NCBI RefSeq assembly: GCF_002154725.1
Contig: NZ_MTAW01000201.1
Span: forward strand, 1 to 64,000
DNA: 64,000 nucleotides
Source: Nostoc sp. 106C
Lineage (GTDB): Bacteria > Cyanobacteriota > Cyanobacteriia > Cyanobacteriales > Nostocaceae
Reading direction: 5' to 3'
The position numbers and the translations under genes are program-made. Numbering within the stretch: the stretch's first letter is position 1; each line of letters begins with the position of its first letter. Under the pieces are notes generated by a model that saw nothing but the letters and a program-made list of their open reading frames with translations, made no database searches and was not told the DNA's origin. Below, piece after piece: positions 8,356 to 16,166 of this stretch.

Positions 8356-9705
8356 TCATCCAATCAGTAATCGCGCCAGACTGGGCAATGCTTCGCCATA
8401 GGTGGGATGGATATGAACCGATTGTTCAAGTAACTGCCAATTCGCTCCTGCTTCCATCAGCGACAGAAACACATGCACTAATTCAGCTGCTTCATAACCC
8501 ACTAAAGTTGCTCCCAGAACTTTGTTAGTATCTGTATCTACCACCATGCGGTAGAAGCCTAAATCATGCCCCCATTCGATCGCACGAGCAATGTTAGCCA
8601 TTGGTAGAGTTACGCATTGGGCATTAATGCCTTTGTTTTGAGCATCTTCTATTGTCATTCCGACTCGCCCAACTTGCGGTTCGGTGTATATGGCATAACC
8701 CAACACACGGTCATTGCGAGTCCGATTCTCTCCACGTAAAATCGCCTTCACACGGCGGTAGTCTTCCCAGGAAACATGGGTGAAGGCGGGCTGCTTGGCG
8801 GCGTCACCGATCGCATACACACCATCGCATGTCGTCCGAAATTGATCGTCAATTTTGACATAACCTTTTTCATCTAGCTCAACACTAGTAGCAGCCGCGT
8901 TCAAAGCACTGGTGTTAGGCTTACGTCCGGTCGCAATTAACAATGCCTCACTTTGCAGTTCCTGACCATTGTCTAACTTGAGGGTAAACACATCATTGGC
9001 ATAAATGACTTTCTCAGTATTTGCATTCAAGTGAATTTGAACGCCATCTCGCCTGAGTGCCTCGGCTAAGGTTTCGCTGACATCAGGTTCCTCGCGATCG
9101 AGGACACGTGAGCCGCGCACAATCATCTGGGTTTCGCTACCCAAACGCGCTAATCCCTGTCCCAGTTCTAGACTAATATAACCAGCCCCAATCGCGAGTA
9201 GCCGTGGTGGCAACGTTTTCAAGTCAAAAAAATTCCGGTTTGTAAGGTAAGGCGTACCCGCTAAACCAGGAATGTTGGGTGTGAATGATGATGTACCTGT
9301 GTTAATTACGACTAACGGTGCTTGAACGGTAAGATCGCCGCCCGTAACTGTACGTTCTCCAGTGAAGGACGCTTCTGCACACACCACCTTCACGCCTGCT
9401 TCATCCAACCGTCTTTTCACTCCTTGATTGAAGCGATCGCGAACTGAGCGTACCCGTTCTATAACCGTAGGAAAATCAACTTCGACTTGAGCGTGAACTC
9501 CTAAATTCTTTGCTTGACGGGCACGACCGGCAGCATGAGCAGCTGCCAAAAACGCTTTAGAAGGAGTGCAACCATAGTTGATACAACTACCACCTAGTGA
9601 ATCTCGTTCAAACAGAACTACTTTGCGACCTTCTTTCGCAAAGTCTGCCGCTAGTGGCACCCCTCCTTGACCGCTACCGATAATAACCACATCTGCTATT
9701 TCCAT
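8356..9705 (-). CDS. FAD-dependent pyridine nucleotide-disulfide oxidoreductase, mercuric reductase-like
   Basis: The 449-residue flavoprotein opens with an FAD-binding GxGxxG (IIGSGQGGVPLA) and has the class I redox disulfide in GGSCINYGCTPSK. An NAD(P)-binding segment follows (AIGAGYISLELGQ), then a second FAD motif (GVYAIGDAA), and it ends with the dimer-interface HPTYGEALPSL, whose His-x4-Glu acts as the acid/base pair. It lacks the N-terminal metal-binding domain and C-terminal Cys pair of true MerA, so mercury reduction is not established. It could equally reduce another disulfide or dihydrolipoamide. The ATG is preceded by AGGAG on the minus strand. It stands alone. Confidence 0.88.
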   Translation of the reverse strand: MEIADVVIIGSGQGGVPLAADFAKEGRKVVLFERDSLGGSCINYGCTPSKAFLAAAHAAGRARQAKNLGVHAQVEVDFPTVIERVRSVRDRFNQGVKRRLDEAGVKVVCAEASFTGERTVTGGDLTVQAPLVVINTGTSSFTPNIPGLAGTPYLTNRNFFDLKTLPPRLLAIGAGYISLELGQGLARLGSETQMIVRGSRVLDREEPDVSETLAEALRRDGVQIHLNANTEKVIYANDVFTLKLDNGQELQSEALLIATGRKPNTSALNAAATSVELDEKGYVKIDDQFRTTCDGVYAIGDAAKQPAFTHVSWEDYRRVKAILRGENRTRNDRVLGYAIYTEPQVGRVGMTIEDAQNKGINAQCVTLPMANIARAIEWGHDLGFYRMVVDTDTNKVLGATLVGYEAAELVHVFLSLMEAGANWQLLEQSVHIHPTYGEALPSLARLLIG

Positions 9706-10300
9706 ACTTTACTCTCCTGTAAAATCACAATTTACATATGCGTAGAGTTAAGGCTGCTGATGAACGGCGATGCAAGTTTTACATTAGACTTTTTAACGCT
9801 ACCAGAACCTAAAGCTTAATGGCGCATTTCACTAATTTCTTTACTCCAGCGATCGCTGAATAATTTGCCTAAATATTCCATCAGTTGGAGAACTTAATGA
9901 ATTAGAGACCTTTGTTTTCAATATCTCGATAGCTAAGAGAAGAAGGGTAGAGCGGCATCAGAGGCTAAAGTTATTAGAAAAGTTGCCTGATGGATATGCC
10001 AAACTCTACCAAATCTATATAGCAAATTGCAGATTTTTTTAAAAAATAGCTTGACAAAATCCCTACATACATATATGTGAGATAAACTAAGTAAGTAGAT
10101 GGCAAGAAAACAAACTAATAAATAAATATCCAAAATTTGTTTTTCGCCTATATTGAATACCCTATAGCTTAGACCTGAACGAGTCGAAATTGATGCTCAC
10201 GCAGCGATTGAGCAGAGATTTTTCATAACTGTTCAGAGGTAATAGCTATGGGAATGAAATGGTGTTTGTGATTACCCACATTAAATATGTGAGGTTGGCG
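9706..10300. other. Divergent intergenic region
   Basis: This carries the upstream regions of the disulfide reductase (minus) and the UbiA gene (plus). A stop-free frame at 9860-10042 reads protein-like (LKLLEKLPDGYAKLYQIY) but has no start codon. A promoter-like block at 10051-10080 is listed separately. After it, an ATG at 10099 opens only eight codons (MARKQTNK). The word TTTTCGCCTATATT at 10141-10154 also occurs upstream of the PadR gene (about 817-830). Confidence 0.45.
10051..10080 (+). promoter_or_regulatory. Promoter-like block with overlapping palindrome
   Basis: TTGACA at 10051-10056 is a consensus -35 box. The 10-bp palindrome ACATATATGT lies at 10069-10078 and overlaps the expected -10 position. 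AT-rich ATGT-type palindromes are the usual PadR operator form, so this could be a repressor site, but that link is inference. The next clear gene start is 220 bp downstream (10301). Confidence 0.4.
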
Positions 10301-11239
10301 ATGAGCGAACAATTGCATATTAACAAAAAAGCTGGTGTGCTCACTTCTGCGTCAGGAGAAAATGCTTATCCTTCTCCTGAAAAGAGTAACAAAATCAGAC
10401 TGATTCGTGATTTTGCCCAGCTTTTCCGACTACCAGTTGCTATTGTTGCTGCTTTAGCAGGCTGTGCCACAATTCATGCGTTGAATTCAGCAGCTACATT
10501 ACAGCAATATCTATTAACGGCAACTATTTTAGTCTGTACACACTCTGCGGCTTGTGCGATTAATGACTATTGGGATGTGGATAAAGACCGTATAGATCAC
10601 CCCGAAAGACCACTCCCATCTGGTCGCCTTTCACCCGATCAAGTTTGGTGGGCGGCTTTGATTCTGTTTATCGGCGCGGCGATCGCAGCCATTCCTTTAG
10701 GAATATCTTGCTTGCTCTTGGTAGTAGTAAGTTCCATCTTGCTCTGGAATTATTCCCATATACTACTCCAAAGTGGTATTTTCGCAAATTTCATTGTGGC
10801 AACGATCACTGCGGCGATAATTTTTCTAGGGAGTTTGGTAGTAGATCGACCTTTAGCCATGCTTTACCCAATCTGCTTTCTATTCTTCTATACATTGGCT
10901 AAAGAAATTATCTGGGATTTTCACGATACAGTAGGCGATCGCACTCAGGGAATTGTCACAATTCCCAATAGCTGGGGAAAGGAAACGGCTTTTTGGATTG
11001 CTTGGGGATTAATTGCCATGTTGATTGTGTCAATTCCGATAGCGTTGCTAGTATTACCGATGGCACATCCCCTCTTGTTTTTAGTCTTTGCCACAGTGAT
11101 GATGCTGATTGTGAGTATCGTACTGGCACACTATCAACAACAAGATAGTGTCAGTGCTTATGAAGGATTTGTTTTCTGGGAGCGTATTGGGATGCTATTG
11201 GGAATAGTAGGACTGTTAGGGACGCCTCCAGCATTGTAA
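10301..11239 (+). CDS. UbiA family prenyltransferase
   Basis: This is a 312-residue polytopic membrane protein. It has the first Asp-rich motif NDYWDVDKDRIDHPERPLPSG, which binds the prenyl diphosphate through Mg2+, and a second one in KEIIWDFHDTVGDRTQG. About eight or nine hydrophobic segments surround them. UbiA enzymes transfer prenyl chains to aromatic or polar acceptors in quinone, chlorophyll, tocopherol or archaeal-type lipid synthesis. The acceptor cannot be told from sequence. The frame extends to an ATG at 10259, but 10301 (MSEQLHI) has GAGG six bases upstream and is preferred. Confidence 0.88.
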   Translation: MSEQLHINKKAGVLTSASGENAYPSPEKSNKIRLIRDFAQLFRLPVAIVAALAGCATIHALNSAATLQQYLLTATILVCTHSAACAINDYWDVDKDRIDHPERPLPSGRLSPDQVWWAALILFIGAAIAAIPLGISCLLLVVVSSILLWNYSHILLQSGIFANFIVATITAAIIFLGSLVVDRPLAMLYPICFLFFYTLAKEIIWDFHDTVGDRTQGIVTIPNSWGKETAFWIAWGLIAMLIVSIPIALLVLPMAHPLLFLVFATVMMLIVSIVLAHYQQQDSVSAYEGFVFWERIGMLLGIVGLLGTPPAL

Positions 11240-11377
11240 CTTGAGGAATATTTAGGATTAGATCCGTTTACCCTAATAGTCTCAAAAATCCAACTTTCTT
11301 AGATGTGTTTCGCTAGAGCTTTATTACTTACACGCTTTTTCTGCCGAAAACTCAAGATTTTTTCCAAGGCTGATATT

Positions 11378-12244
11378 TTAGCTAGATTTTTCAACATCTC
11401 TAACTAATTTATCTAACTCCTGCTGCATTTGGATATGAACTAATTCATAACAAGCATTCACGTAGTCGCGATCTCTAGCTGCATCTTTGCCATATCGTTC
11501 AAAAATAATTGGTTGGCAGACACGAGTATGAATTTGCACAGGTAGAGGAATATTAGGTAAAGGACCAATAGATAAGCCCCAAGGTAAACCTAGGTAAATT
11601 GGAAAGACTCCTGGGTCTATTTGATATAACCACGGCAATCCCCAATTATGCAATTGTTTTACTAAATCATAACAGTCAAATAAAACTATTAAGGTATCAT
11701 GAGCGCCCACTGATATCAAAGGAATAATAGGAACTTCTTGTTTTAAAGCTAGCTTAATAAAGCCTTTATGACCTGCCAAATTAATTTTATAGCGTTGGCT
11801 GTGAGGACGAAACATATCATATTGTCCTCCTGGATATACCAGAACGCTAGCATCTATATCAAAAGCAGCACTAGCCATTTTTGGATGTGCGACAATAGCT
11901 CCTAGTTTTTGAGCTAGTTCGGCTATTTTGGGACTTACCTTCCAAGCGGAAGGATGCATTAAACCATAAACCAAACGCTTCGTGCCAAATCTAGAAAACC
12001 AATCGTACATCATCATTATCAGGTCGGGAGAAGCCATTCCACCATTATGTGAGCCAACTAGTAGTACCTTTCCTTCTGCTGGTATGTGATGCCATCCGTC
12101 AGTTTTTACTTGAAAGTAGTAACGGTAAAACCATTCCCATACAGGCATTAACATCTCAATAAACTGAGCATCTCGCTCTGTTAATGACCAACCTGGTATA
12201 CGGGCAGATACATTCCTTGACGTTCCAAACAAATCATTGGTCAT
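11378..12244 (-). CDS. Lysophospholipid acyltransferase family protein
   Basis: The 288-residue product has a PlsC-type core: LLVGSHNGGMASPDLIMM carries the acceptor His, VLVYPGGQYDMFRP the E/G-type substrate block, and VPIIPLISVGAHDTLI the last conserved strand. The spacing after the His (H-x7-D) resembles the MGAT/DGAT-like branch rather than classic HxxxxD LPAAT. Related cyanobacterial and plastid enzymes make triacylglycerol or phytyl esters, so a role in neutral-lipid or fatty-acid ester synthesis is possible but not shown. It is transcribed convergently with the UbiA gene and stands alone. Confidence 0.78.
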   Translation of the reverse strand: MTNDLFGTSRNVSARIPGWSLTERDAQFIEMLMPVWEWFYRYYFQVKTDGWHHIPAEGKVLLVGSHNGGMASPDLIMMMYDWFSRFGTKRLVYGLMHPSAWKVSPKIAELAQKLGAIVAHPKMASAAFDIDASVLVYPGGQYDMFRPHSQRYKINLAGHKGFIKLALKQEVPIIPLISVGAHDTLIVLFDCYDLVKQLHNWGLPWLYQIDPGVFPIYLGLPWGLSIGPLPNIPLPVQIHTRVCQPIIFERYGKDAARDRDYVNACYELVHIQMQQELDKLVRDVEKSS

Positions 12245-12824
12245 ACAGCTGTCCTTAAAAATTTAAATTACTTACAGATAATCCTAATTTTATTTGAATA
12301 TTTATTCTAGTAATGTAAAAGCTGATTTTGGATTTTAAATATTATTTAATTTGGAAAAATTTGAAATATTTATTTTATATCAGTGCTTAAATCATCATTA
12401 CGAAATACAGATTCAAATCTAGGTTGATAGATTTGAATCTGTTGCCTAAATTTATAAAATTGCTATTGTAAATCTTTAGATAGGCAAATATTAGCCCAAG
12501 CTGTACAAGAAAATTAGCTTATAACATGTAGTAATAGTTGTCGCTATTTTCTTAAATCTGACATTAAATAGTTGGAAAAATTAAGTTGCTGAAAAAGAAA
12601 ATTGTCGACGAAAAAGCCGGAAATTCTTCTGTGTTGATGTTCGTGCAGCGATCGCAATATTTTGGGATGAGATTGGCATAGCAAAGTAGATACAAAGCGC
12701 TTTAGTCAAAGCAGAACTTGTACCCTGTGGTTCAGGCGATCGCATTTAGGAATTGAGGAGTGCGATCGCCTGACTTGGCCTCTCAACTACCATTCTTCAA
12801 GGCGAAGCGGGAAGTTAGTTGAAG
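12245..12824. other. Intergenic region with a HIP1-type hairpin
   Basis: There is no supported gene in 580 bp. The left part is very AT-rich and probably holds the acyltransferase promoter. At 12732-12744 and 12761-12773 a perfect 13-bp inverted repeat (TCAGGCGATCGCA) includes two HIP1 octamers with a GAGGAG-containing loop. A similar HIP1 hairpin lies at 13452-13486. Confidence 0.5.
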
Positions 12825-13043
12825 CTAAGGGTCTTGAGCAAGCATTGATTCTTTCGCTGCTTGTACTAACTCTTCTTCTGTGCATTGATACAAATCTCGC
12901 AGGCGAAATACTTGCCATACTTCCATTTTCGGTGTTGTTCTTCCCTTTTCCCAATTGCGAATTGAAGATTCCGCGCAGTCTAGCTCTTTCGCTACATCAA
13001 AGACTCTCAGCCCTGCACGTTCTCTCAAGGCTCTCAAATCCAT
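12825..13043 (-). CDS. Small XRE-type helix-turn-helix regulator
   Basis: The 72-residue protein is little more than one Cro/CI HTH domain: LRERAGLRVFDVAKELDCAESSIRNWEKGRTTP, with the recognition helix around SSIRNWE. A short helical tail (LYQCTEEELVQAAKES) follows. Such small XRE proteins often regulate their own divergent promoter. Here the promoter region carries two direct repeats and a palindrome (13069-13106) between this gene and the plus-strand gene at 13193, so both may be its targets. Confidence 0.8.
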   Translation of the reverse strand: MDLRALRERAGLRVFDVAKELDCAESSIRNWEKGRTTPKMEVWQVFRLRDLYQCTEEELVQAAKESMLAQDP

Positions 13044-13068
13044 AGCTGACTAGACCTTTGATATAAGT

Positions 13069-13106
13069 TTTTAGCGTTAACTTTTAGCGTTAAATATTGA
13101 CAATAT
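13069..13106. promoter_or_regulatory. Direct repeats and palindrome in a divergent promoter
   Basis: TTTTAGCGTTAA occurs twice in tandem (13069-13080 and 13082-13093, 13-bp period). It is followed at once by the odd palindrome ATATTG-A-CAATAT (13094-13106). The block lies 26 bp upstream of the XRE gene start. This arrangement fits an operator for the XRE protein, which is inference from position. Confidence 0.5.
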
Positions 13107-13192
13107 GTAGTCGTTTGCACTTTAATCATTATTGAAGAGGCGTTAGTGCATCCCCGGCAAGAGACTCGCTAACGCCCTTCACTAAACTGTTT

Positions 13193-13444
13193 ATGGATAA
13201 ATTAATCATGCCACAAAACAACGAATACAACGATTTCTCGTTAGAGACTCAGGCGATTGCATATAAAGAGCGTTTGAACCCTTGGGCTATTACTCGCCTA
13301 CTTCCAGATATGCAACGGATAACAGTTGCAAGATTCCGCACTCGGTCTGATGCAGATGGTCATTTGCAACGGTTACGTCAACTTATACCTGATGCTAGCT
13401 TTATGGTGGTTTTTGATTGTCAGCGTGAGGAAGTAGTGATTTAG
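13193..13444 (+). CDS. Hypothetical protein, 83 aa
   Basis: This small soluble protein has a C-terminal alpha/beta pattern: ITVARFRTRSDADGHLQRLRQLIPDASFMVVFD. It looks like a single SPOR-like or ferredoxin-fold strand-helix-strand unit in which a residue string is read for position. The family is not recognised. The start is taken as ATG 13193; ATG 13208 (MPQNNEY) is an alternative and neither has a strong ribosome binding site. It is divergent from the XRE regulator and may be under its control. Confidence 0.6.
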   Translation: MDKLIMPQNNEYNDFSLETQAIAYKERLNPWAITRLLPDMQRITVARFRTRSDADGHLQRLRQLIPDASFMVVFDCQREEVVI

Positions 13445-13451
13445 AGGAATT

Positions 13452-13486
13452 GCGATCGCACTTTTTGGGGTGAGGAGTGCGATCGC
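13452..13486. repeat. HIP1-bearing hairpin
   Basis: GCGATCGCACT (13452-13462) and AGTGCGATCGC (13476-13486) form a perfect 11-bp stem with a 13-nt loop, just after the stop of the gene at 13193. Both arms contain a HIP1 octamer. It may help terminate the upstream transcript, but it has no T-run. Confidence 0.5.
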
Positions 13487-13494
13487 TACAAAAT

Positions 13495-13586
13495 AGGACT
13501 TACGCAAAACATCACGAAAGTAGCGGTAATTCATGAATTACCGCTACGCAATAATAAGCTTTTCGGTCACATCTTGCGTAAGTCCT
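13495..13586. repeat. 92-bp MITE with a 28-nt perfect internal palindrome
   Basis: AGGACTTACGCAA (13495-13507) and TTGCGTAAGTCCT (13574-13586) are exact 13-bp terminal inverted repeats. Inside, 13520-13547 is a perfect 28-nt palindrome centred on ATTCATGAAT. No ORF is present and no clear target duplication is seen. The AGGACTTACGC end is of a type often seen at ends of cyanobacterial insertion sequences, so a non-autonomous derivative is likely. The rest of 13587-13805 holds only HIP1 sites. Confidence 0.75.
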
Positions 13587-13805
13587 GCAAAAGTTGAAAC
13601 TATACAATCAAGCTTGGAGAATTAAGAGGGCGATCGCAACTCACATCAGCTAGTGTTTCAGATGAAAGTGTCTTAAAGCTACGATTTTTGAGCGAGTATT
13701 GATTTTCCTCATGCCTTTTCCCAAGTAAAGGCGATCACAAAATCAGTGTATTGTCTCACCTCTGAAGGCTGAAAAGCTAGCACAATATCACTAGCCGGAA
13801 GATAT

Positions 13806-14729
13806 TCAAGAATAACTCCGATCTTCGTATTGAATTTTCTTGGTTATATTTTTCTGTGTTAGTTCCTTAACTTCTTCTGATAGACTTTGATAAATATCTA
13901 GAAAACGATCAATTTTAGAATCATGCCTTAACCAAATTTCTAGTGTTGGATCAATCCATTTAATTACTCTGTAAATCTCGTGATATCTTTTTTCTATATC
14001 ATAGTATTCCCATATTATCGGTTCATGATGAAATATTCTATTGCGTAATTTTAGGATTCTTTCTAAAATCGGTTGAATGGTAGAAGTATTACGTTCAGAA
14101 TTTCTTGCATTAGGGAATATACCTTTTACACAAGGAATAAAAATATTATTGAAATAATTATTATTTCCTTTTTTATTTTGCGTTAAAAGTGTTATCCAAA
14201 AACCTAAGCTTAAGTTGGCAACAATTCTATCTCTGTTTTCTATAATTTTAAATTCTTGCTTTTCACTAGATTTTCTACCCGATTTTTCAAATATATTTTT
14301 TATAGAATCTTCTATAGCATAAACAACTTTTTGCTCTTCACATTCTAATAATATTTTGGTAGAAGTTTTTGGTATAACAATATTAATATTATGTTTATTT
14401 CTTAAATATAATATAGATTCATGGAAAGAATCCGTGTTAGCAAAAAACCAATTTGATTGATGCCTAGCACTTAGATTTAGATCTATACAATTACGAAGAG
14501 CTATTTCTAAAGTATGCAAACTTACATATAAGGACTCACAATATATCATGTTAATTTGATAAAGCCGTATAGCTTTCTTAATATTTTCATGTTTGGCTTT
14601 GTTGGGTTGGTATACAGCTTTCAAATATTTTTCTATTCTTGCACTTGAAAAAGCTTTTTCAAAAAAATTAAGATTATCCAGTTTAGGTTTTACTAAATTA
14701 GGTCGATTAAGACAAGTTTGGTTGAGCAT
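13806..14729 (-). CDS. Abi_2 (AbiD/AbiF-like) HEPN-domain protein
   Basis: The 307-residue product matches the Abi-like layout: an N-terminal FFEKAFSSARIEKYL, a central LHTLEIALRNCIDLNL, and near the C-terminus LRNRIFHHEPI (about 14022-14048). The last carries the R-N-x3-H type motif of HEPN ribonucleases. Abi_2 proteins are linked to abortive infection by phage, probably through RNA cleavage. The gene is clearly more AT-rich than its neighbours and lies in an island with a MITE, a toxin-antitoxin pair and an IS, which suggests transfer. ATG 14729 (MLNQT) is chosen over the TTG at 14750. No antitoxin partner is adjacent. Confidence 0.75.
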   Translation of the reverse strand: MLNQTCLNRPNLVKPKLDNLNFFEKAFSSARIEKYLKAVYQPNKAKHENIKKAIRLYQINMIYCESLYVSLHTLEIALRNCIDLNLSARHQSNWFFANTDSFHESILYLRNKHNINIVIPKTSTKILLECEEQKVVYAIEDSIKNIFEKSGRKSSEKQEFKIIENRDRIVANLSLGFWITLLTQNKKGNNNYFNNIFIPCVKGIFPNARNSERNTSTIQPILERILKLRNRIFHHEPIIWEYYDIEKRYHEIYRVIKWIDPTLEIWLRHDSKIDRFLDIYQSLSEEVKELTQKNITKKIQYEDRSYS

Positions 14730-14837
14730 TATTAGTAATAAGGTTGACAAAATAAAGATGAATGAGCTATGATTGGAATTGTAAATTCTACGGTGATCCC
14801 CTCCTTGCTATAAGTTAACAGCAAGTGATGACCCTAG

Positions 14838-14868
14838 AGTATAACATAGTACAAATTTATTTCGTCAA
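14838..14868 (-). promoter_or_regulatory. Possible promoter of the Abi_2 gene
   Basis: On the minus strand TTGACG (14868-14863) is followed after 19 bp by TATACT (14843-14838), about 110 bp before the chosen start. The spacing is a little long. A perfect Shine-Dalgarno-like AAGGAGGGG on the minus strand near 14801-14809 has no start codon at the right distance, so it is unexplained. The remaining stretch to 15115 holds the terminator at 14920. Confidence 0.35.
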
Positions 14869-14919
14869 CACAGAAAAGTTCCTCTACCGAGGTTCTAGGT
14901 CAGGCTGACTCAAATGAAA

Positions 14920-14939
14920 ACCTCCCTATTTAGGGAGGT
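14920..14939 (-). terminator. Rho-independent terminator
   Basis: ACCTCCCTA and TAGGGAGGT form a 9-bp GC-rich hairpin. On the minus strand it is followed by TTTTCATTT, a T-rich tract, while the plus-strand side starts GTAAAAA. It therefore suits termination of minus-strand transcription coming from the RelE/antitoxin genes at 15577-15116. Confidence 0.6.
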
Positions 14940-15115
14940 AAAAATTTTGAAAACTTAATAAGGTTGCCATGTTCAGGATTATAAAGACTTCATAGTATAT
15001 ATCTTTGGCTGGCATTGTGCACCCTTCTATACTTAGATTAACGCAAACTACTAGCTGGCATACCCAAAATATCCTCAATTTTGGGCATTTCTTACAACGG
15101 AATTATGCCCCATCT

Positions 15116-15313
15116 TCAAGAGATTAATATCTTTTTTACTTCATCTAAAGGTACAGAAAGACTATCTTTTTCTTCTTGTTTGGCTTCACGTAAATCTCTC
15201 AAATCTTCTAAATCTTCTAACAATTCTTGAATTTGCAAAAATTCTTCGTATGGCAAAACAGCAAATTCCTTTTGCCCATTTTTTGAGATAAATTCAGGAT
15301 GTAATTCAATCAT
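15116..15313 (-). CDS. Type II antitoxin (Phd/RelB-like)
   Basis: The 65-residue acidic protein has the short beta-helix start typical of Phd/YefM-type antitoxins (HPEFISKNGQKEFAVLPYEEFLQIQELLEDLEDL). A charged, probably unstructured tail would embrace the toxin. It lies 15 bp downstream of a RelE-type toxin gene on the same strand. The toxin-first order is less common than antitoxin-first, but occurs often for this family in cyanobacteria. Confidence 0.8.
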   Translation of the reverse strand: MIELHPEFISKNGQKEFAVLPYEEFLQIQELLEDLEDLRDLREAKQEEKDSLSVPLDEVKKILIS

Positions 15314-15328
15314 TTTTAGCCTATCCTT

Positions 15329-15577
15329 TTACTCATAAGCCTTACTGCGATGTTTAACCCTATAAATCATTATAGTTTGTTCTTCAATTTCAAACAAAAC
15401 GCGATAATCACCTACTCGTAATCGGTATTCTGGAGTAAAGTTAGTTAAGTGTTTAACATCGCCTTGCAAATTATCTTGCATTGCTTCGATTTTAGAAATT
15501 ATCCGTTCTCTAATATCGGCTGAAAGTTGCGCTAAATCTTTAATAGCTTTGGGTTTAAATTCTATTTGATACTGCAC
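15329..15577 (-). CDS. RelE/ParE-type toxin
   Basis: The 82-residue basic protein has the RelE fold signature: IEFKPKAIKDLAQLSADIRERIISKIEAM, then LTNFTPEYRLRVGDYRVLFEIEEQTIMIYRVKHRSKAYE. The RLRVGDYRVLFE strand and YRVKHRSKAYE end hold the basic residues that in RelE relatives act on mRNA at the ribosome. The start is GTG at 15577. The antitoxin follows after 15 bp. Family membership is firm. RelE activity rather than ParE gyrase poisoning is a family-level guess. Confidence 0.87.
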   Translation of the reverse strand: MQYQIEFKPKAIKDLAQLSADIRERIISKIEAMQDNLQGDVKHLTNFTPEYRLRVGDYRVLFEIEEQTIMIYRVKHRSKAYE

Positions 15578-15640
15578 ATAATTTCCCTTTTGACTTACAT
15601 TAATTTAAAAAACACTTATTTTTTCATCTAACTTAGCTTT

Positions 15641-15985
15641 TTAGGCGATCGCAAACTCAGTCAATTTACGAGTTTCTGGAGCATGAAAAGCTAAAACAAT
15701 ATCTTCTTTCGGTACACCTTCCCTTAATAGCTCAGTAGCGATTCCTTCTTCTGTCCAATCTTCCTCAATATAAATTTTCTCATTTTTGATGCGAACATAA
15801 ACAGAAATTGCTTTAACTCGTTTTCTTTCGTTCCAACCAACATCAAACCACAGATATTGATCTCTTTCTTCATCAAAAGCTAACACAGTATCAACTCCAG
15901 AGATATTAGGAGTTTGCCCTGCTAGTTGATCGTATTCAGTTAAGATTTTTTTGATGATTGAACGGTAATGATTTAATTTATCCAT
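15641..15985 (-). CDS. xisI: XisI-like fdxN-element excision controlling factor
   Basis: The 114-residue product has the XisI pattern: MDKLNHYRSIIKKILTEY, VDTVLAFDEERDQYLWFDVGW, RVKAISVYVRIKNEKIYIEEDWTEEGIATELLREGVPKEDIVLAFH. In Anabaena XisI with XisH and XisF is needed for developmental excision of the fdxN element. Most cyanobacterial genomes, however, have many xisHI copies unlinked to that element, and their role is unknown. Its ATG overlaps the end of xisH by 13 bases, so the pair is one translational unit. The gene itself looks intact even though its partner is disrupted. Confidence 0.9.
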   Translation of the reverse strand: MDKLNHYRSIIKKILTEYDQLAGQTPNISGVDTVLAFDEERDQYLWFDVGWNERKRVKAISVYVRIKNEKIYIEEDWTEEGIATELLREGVPKEDIVLAFHAPETRKLTEFAIA

Positions 15986-16166
15986 TGCACAATTTCCTCG
16001 CGATCAATGTTAATAACAATAAGTAAGATTTGATATTGTTCGATAACCAGTTTTATACCTGGTTGCTGAAAGAAAGTTTCGTAAATTTCTTGTTCAATCC
16101 CCAAATAAACATTTTGCTGAGGATTAATCACAGATAAAAGTGTACGGTATAAAATATATTGACCTA

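Noticed and set aside
8356-9705. True mercuric reductase (merA) and a mer operon
   Set aside because: The N-terminal metal-binding domain and C-terminal Cys pair are missing, and no merR or merT lies nearby. Only a family-level call is justified.
9860-10042. Open frame of 60 codons reading LKLLEKLPDGYAKLYQIY
   Set aside because: It has no ATG, GTG or TTG at its beginning and no ribosome binding site. It might be a gene remnant, but no family was recognised.
9933-10133. 66-codon minus-strand ORF with hydrophobic start
   Set aside because: It overlaps the promoter-like block, has no ribosome binding site, and its composition reflects AT-rich DNA.
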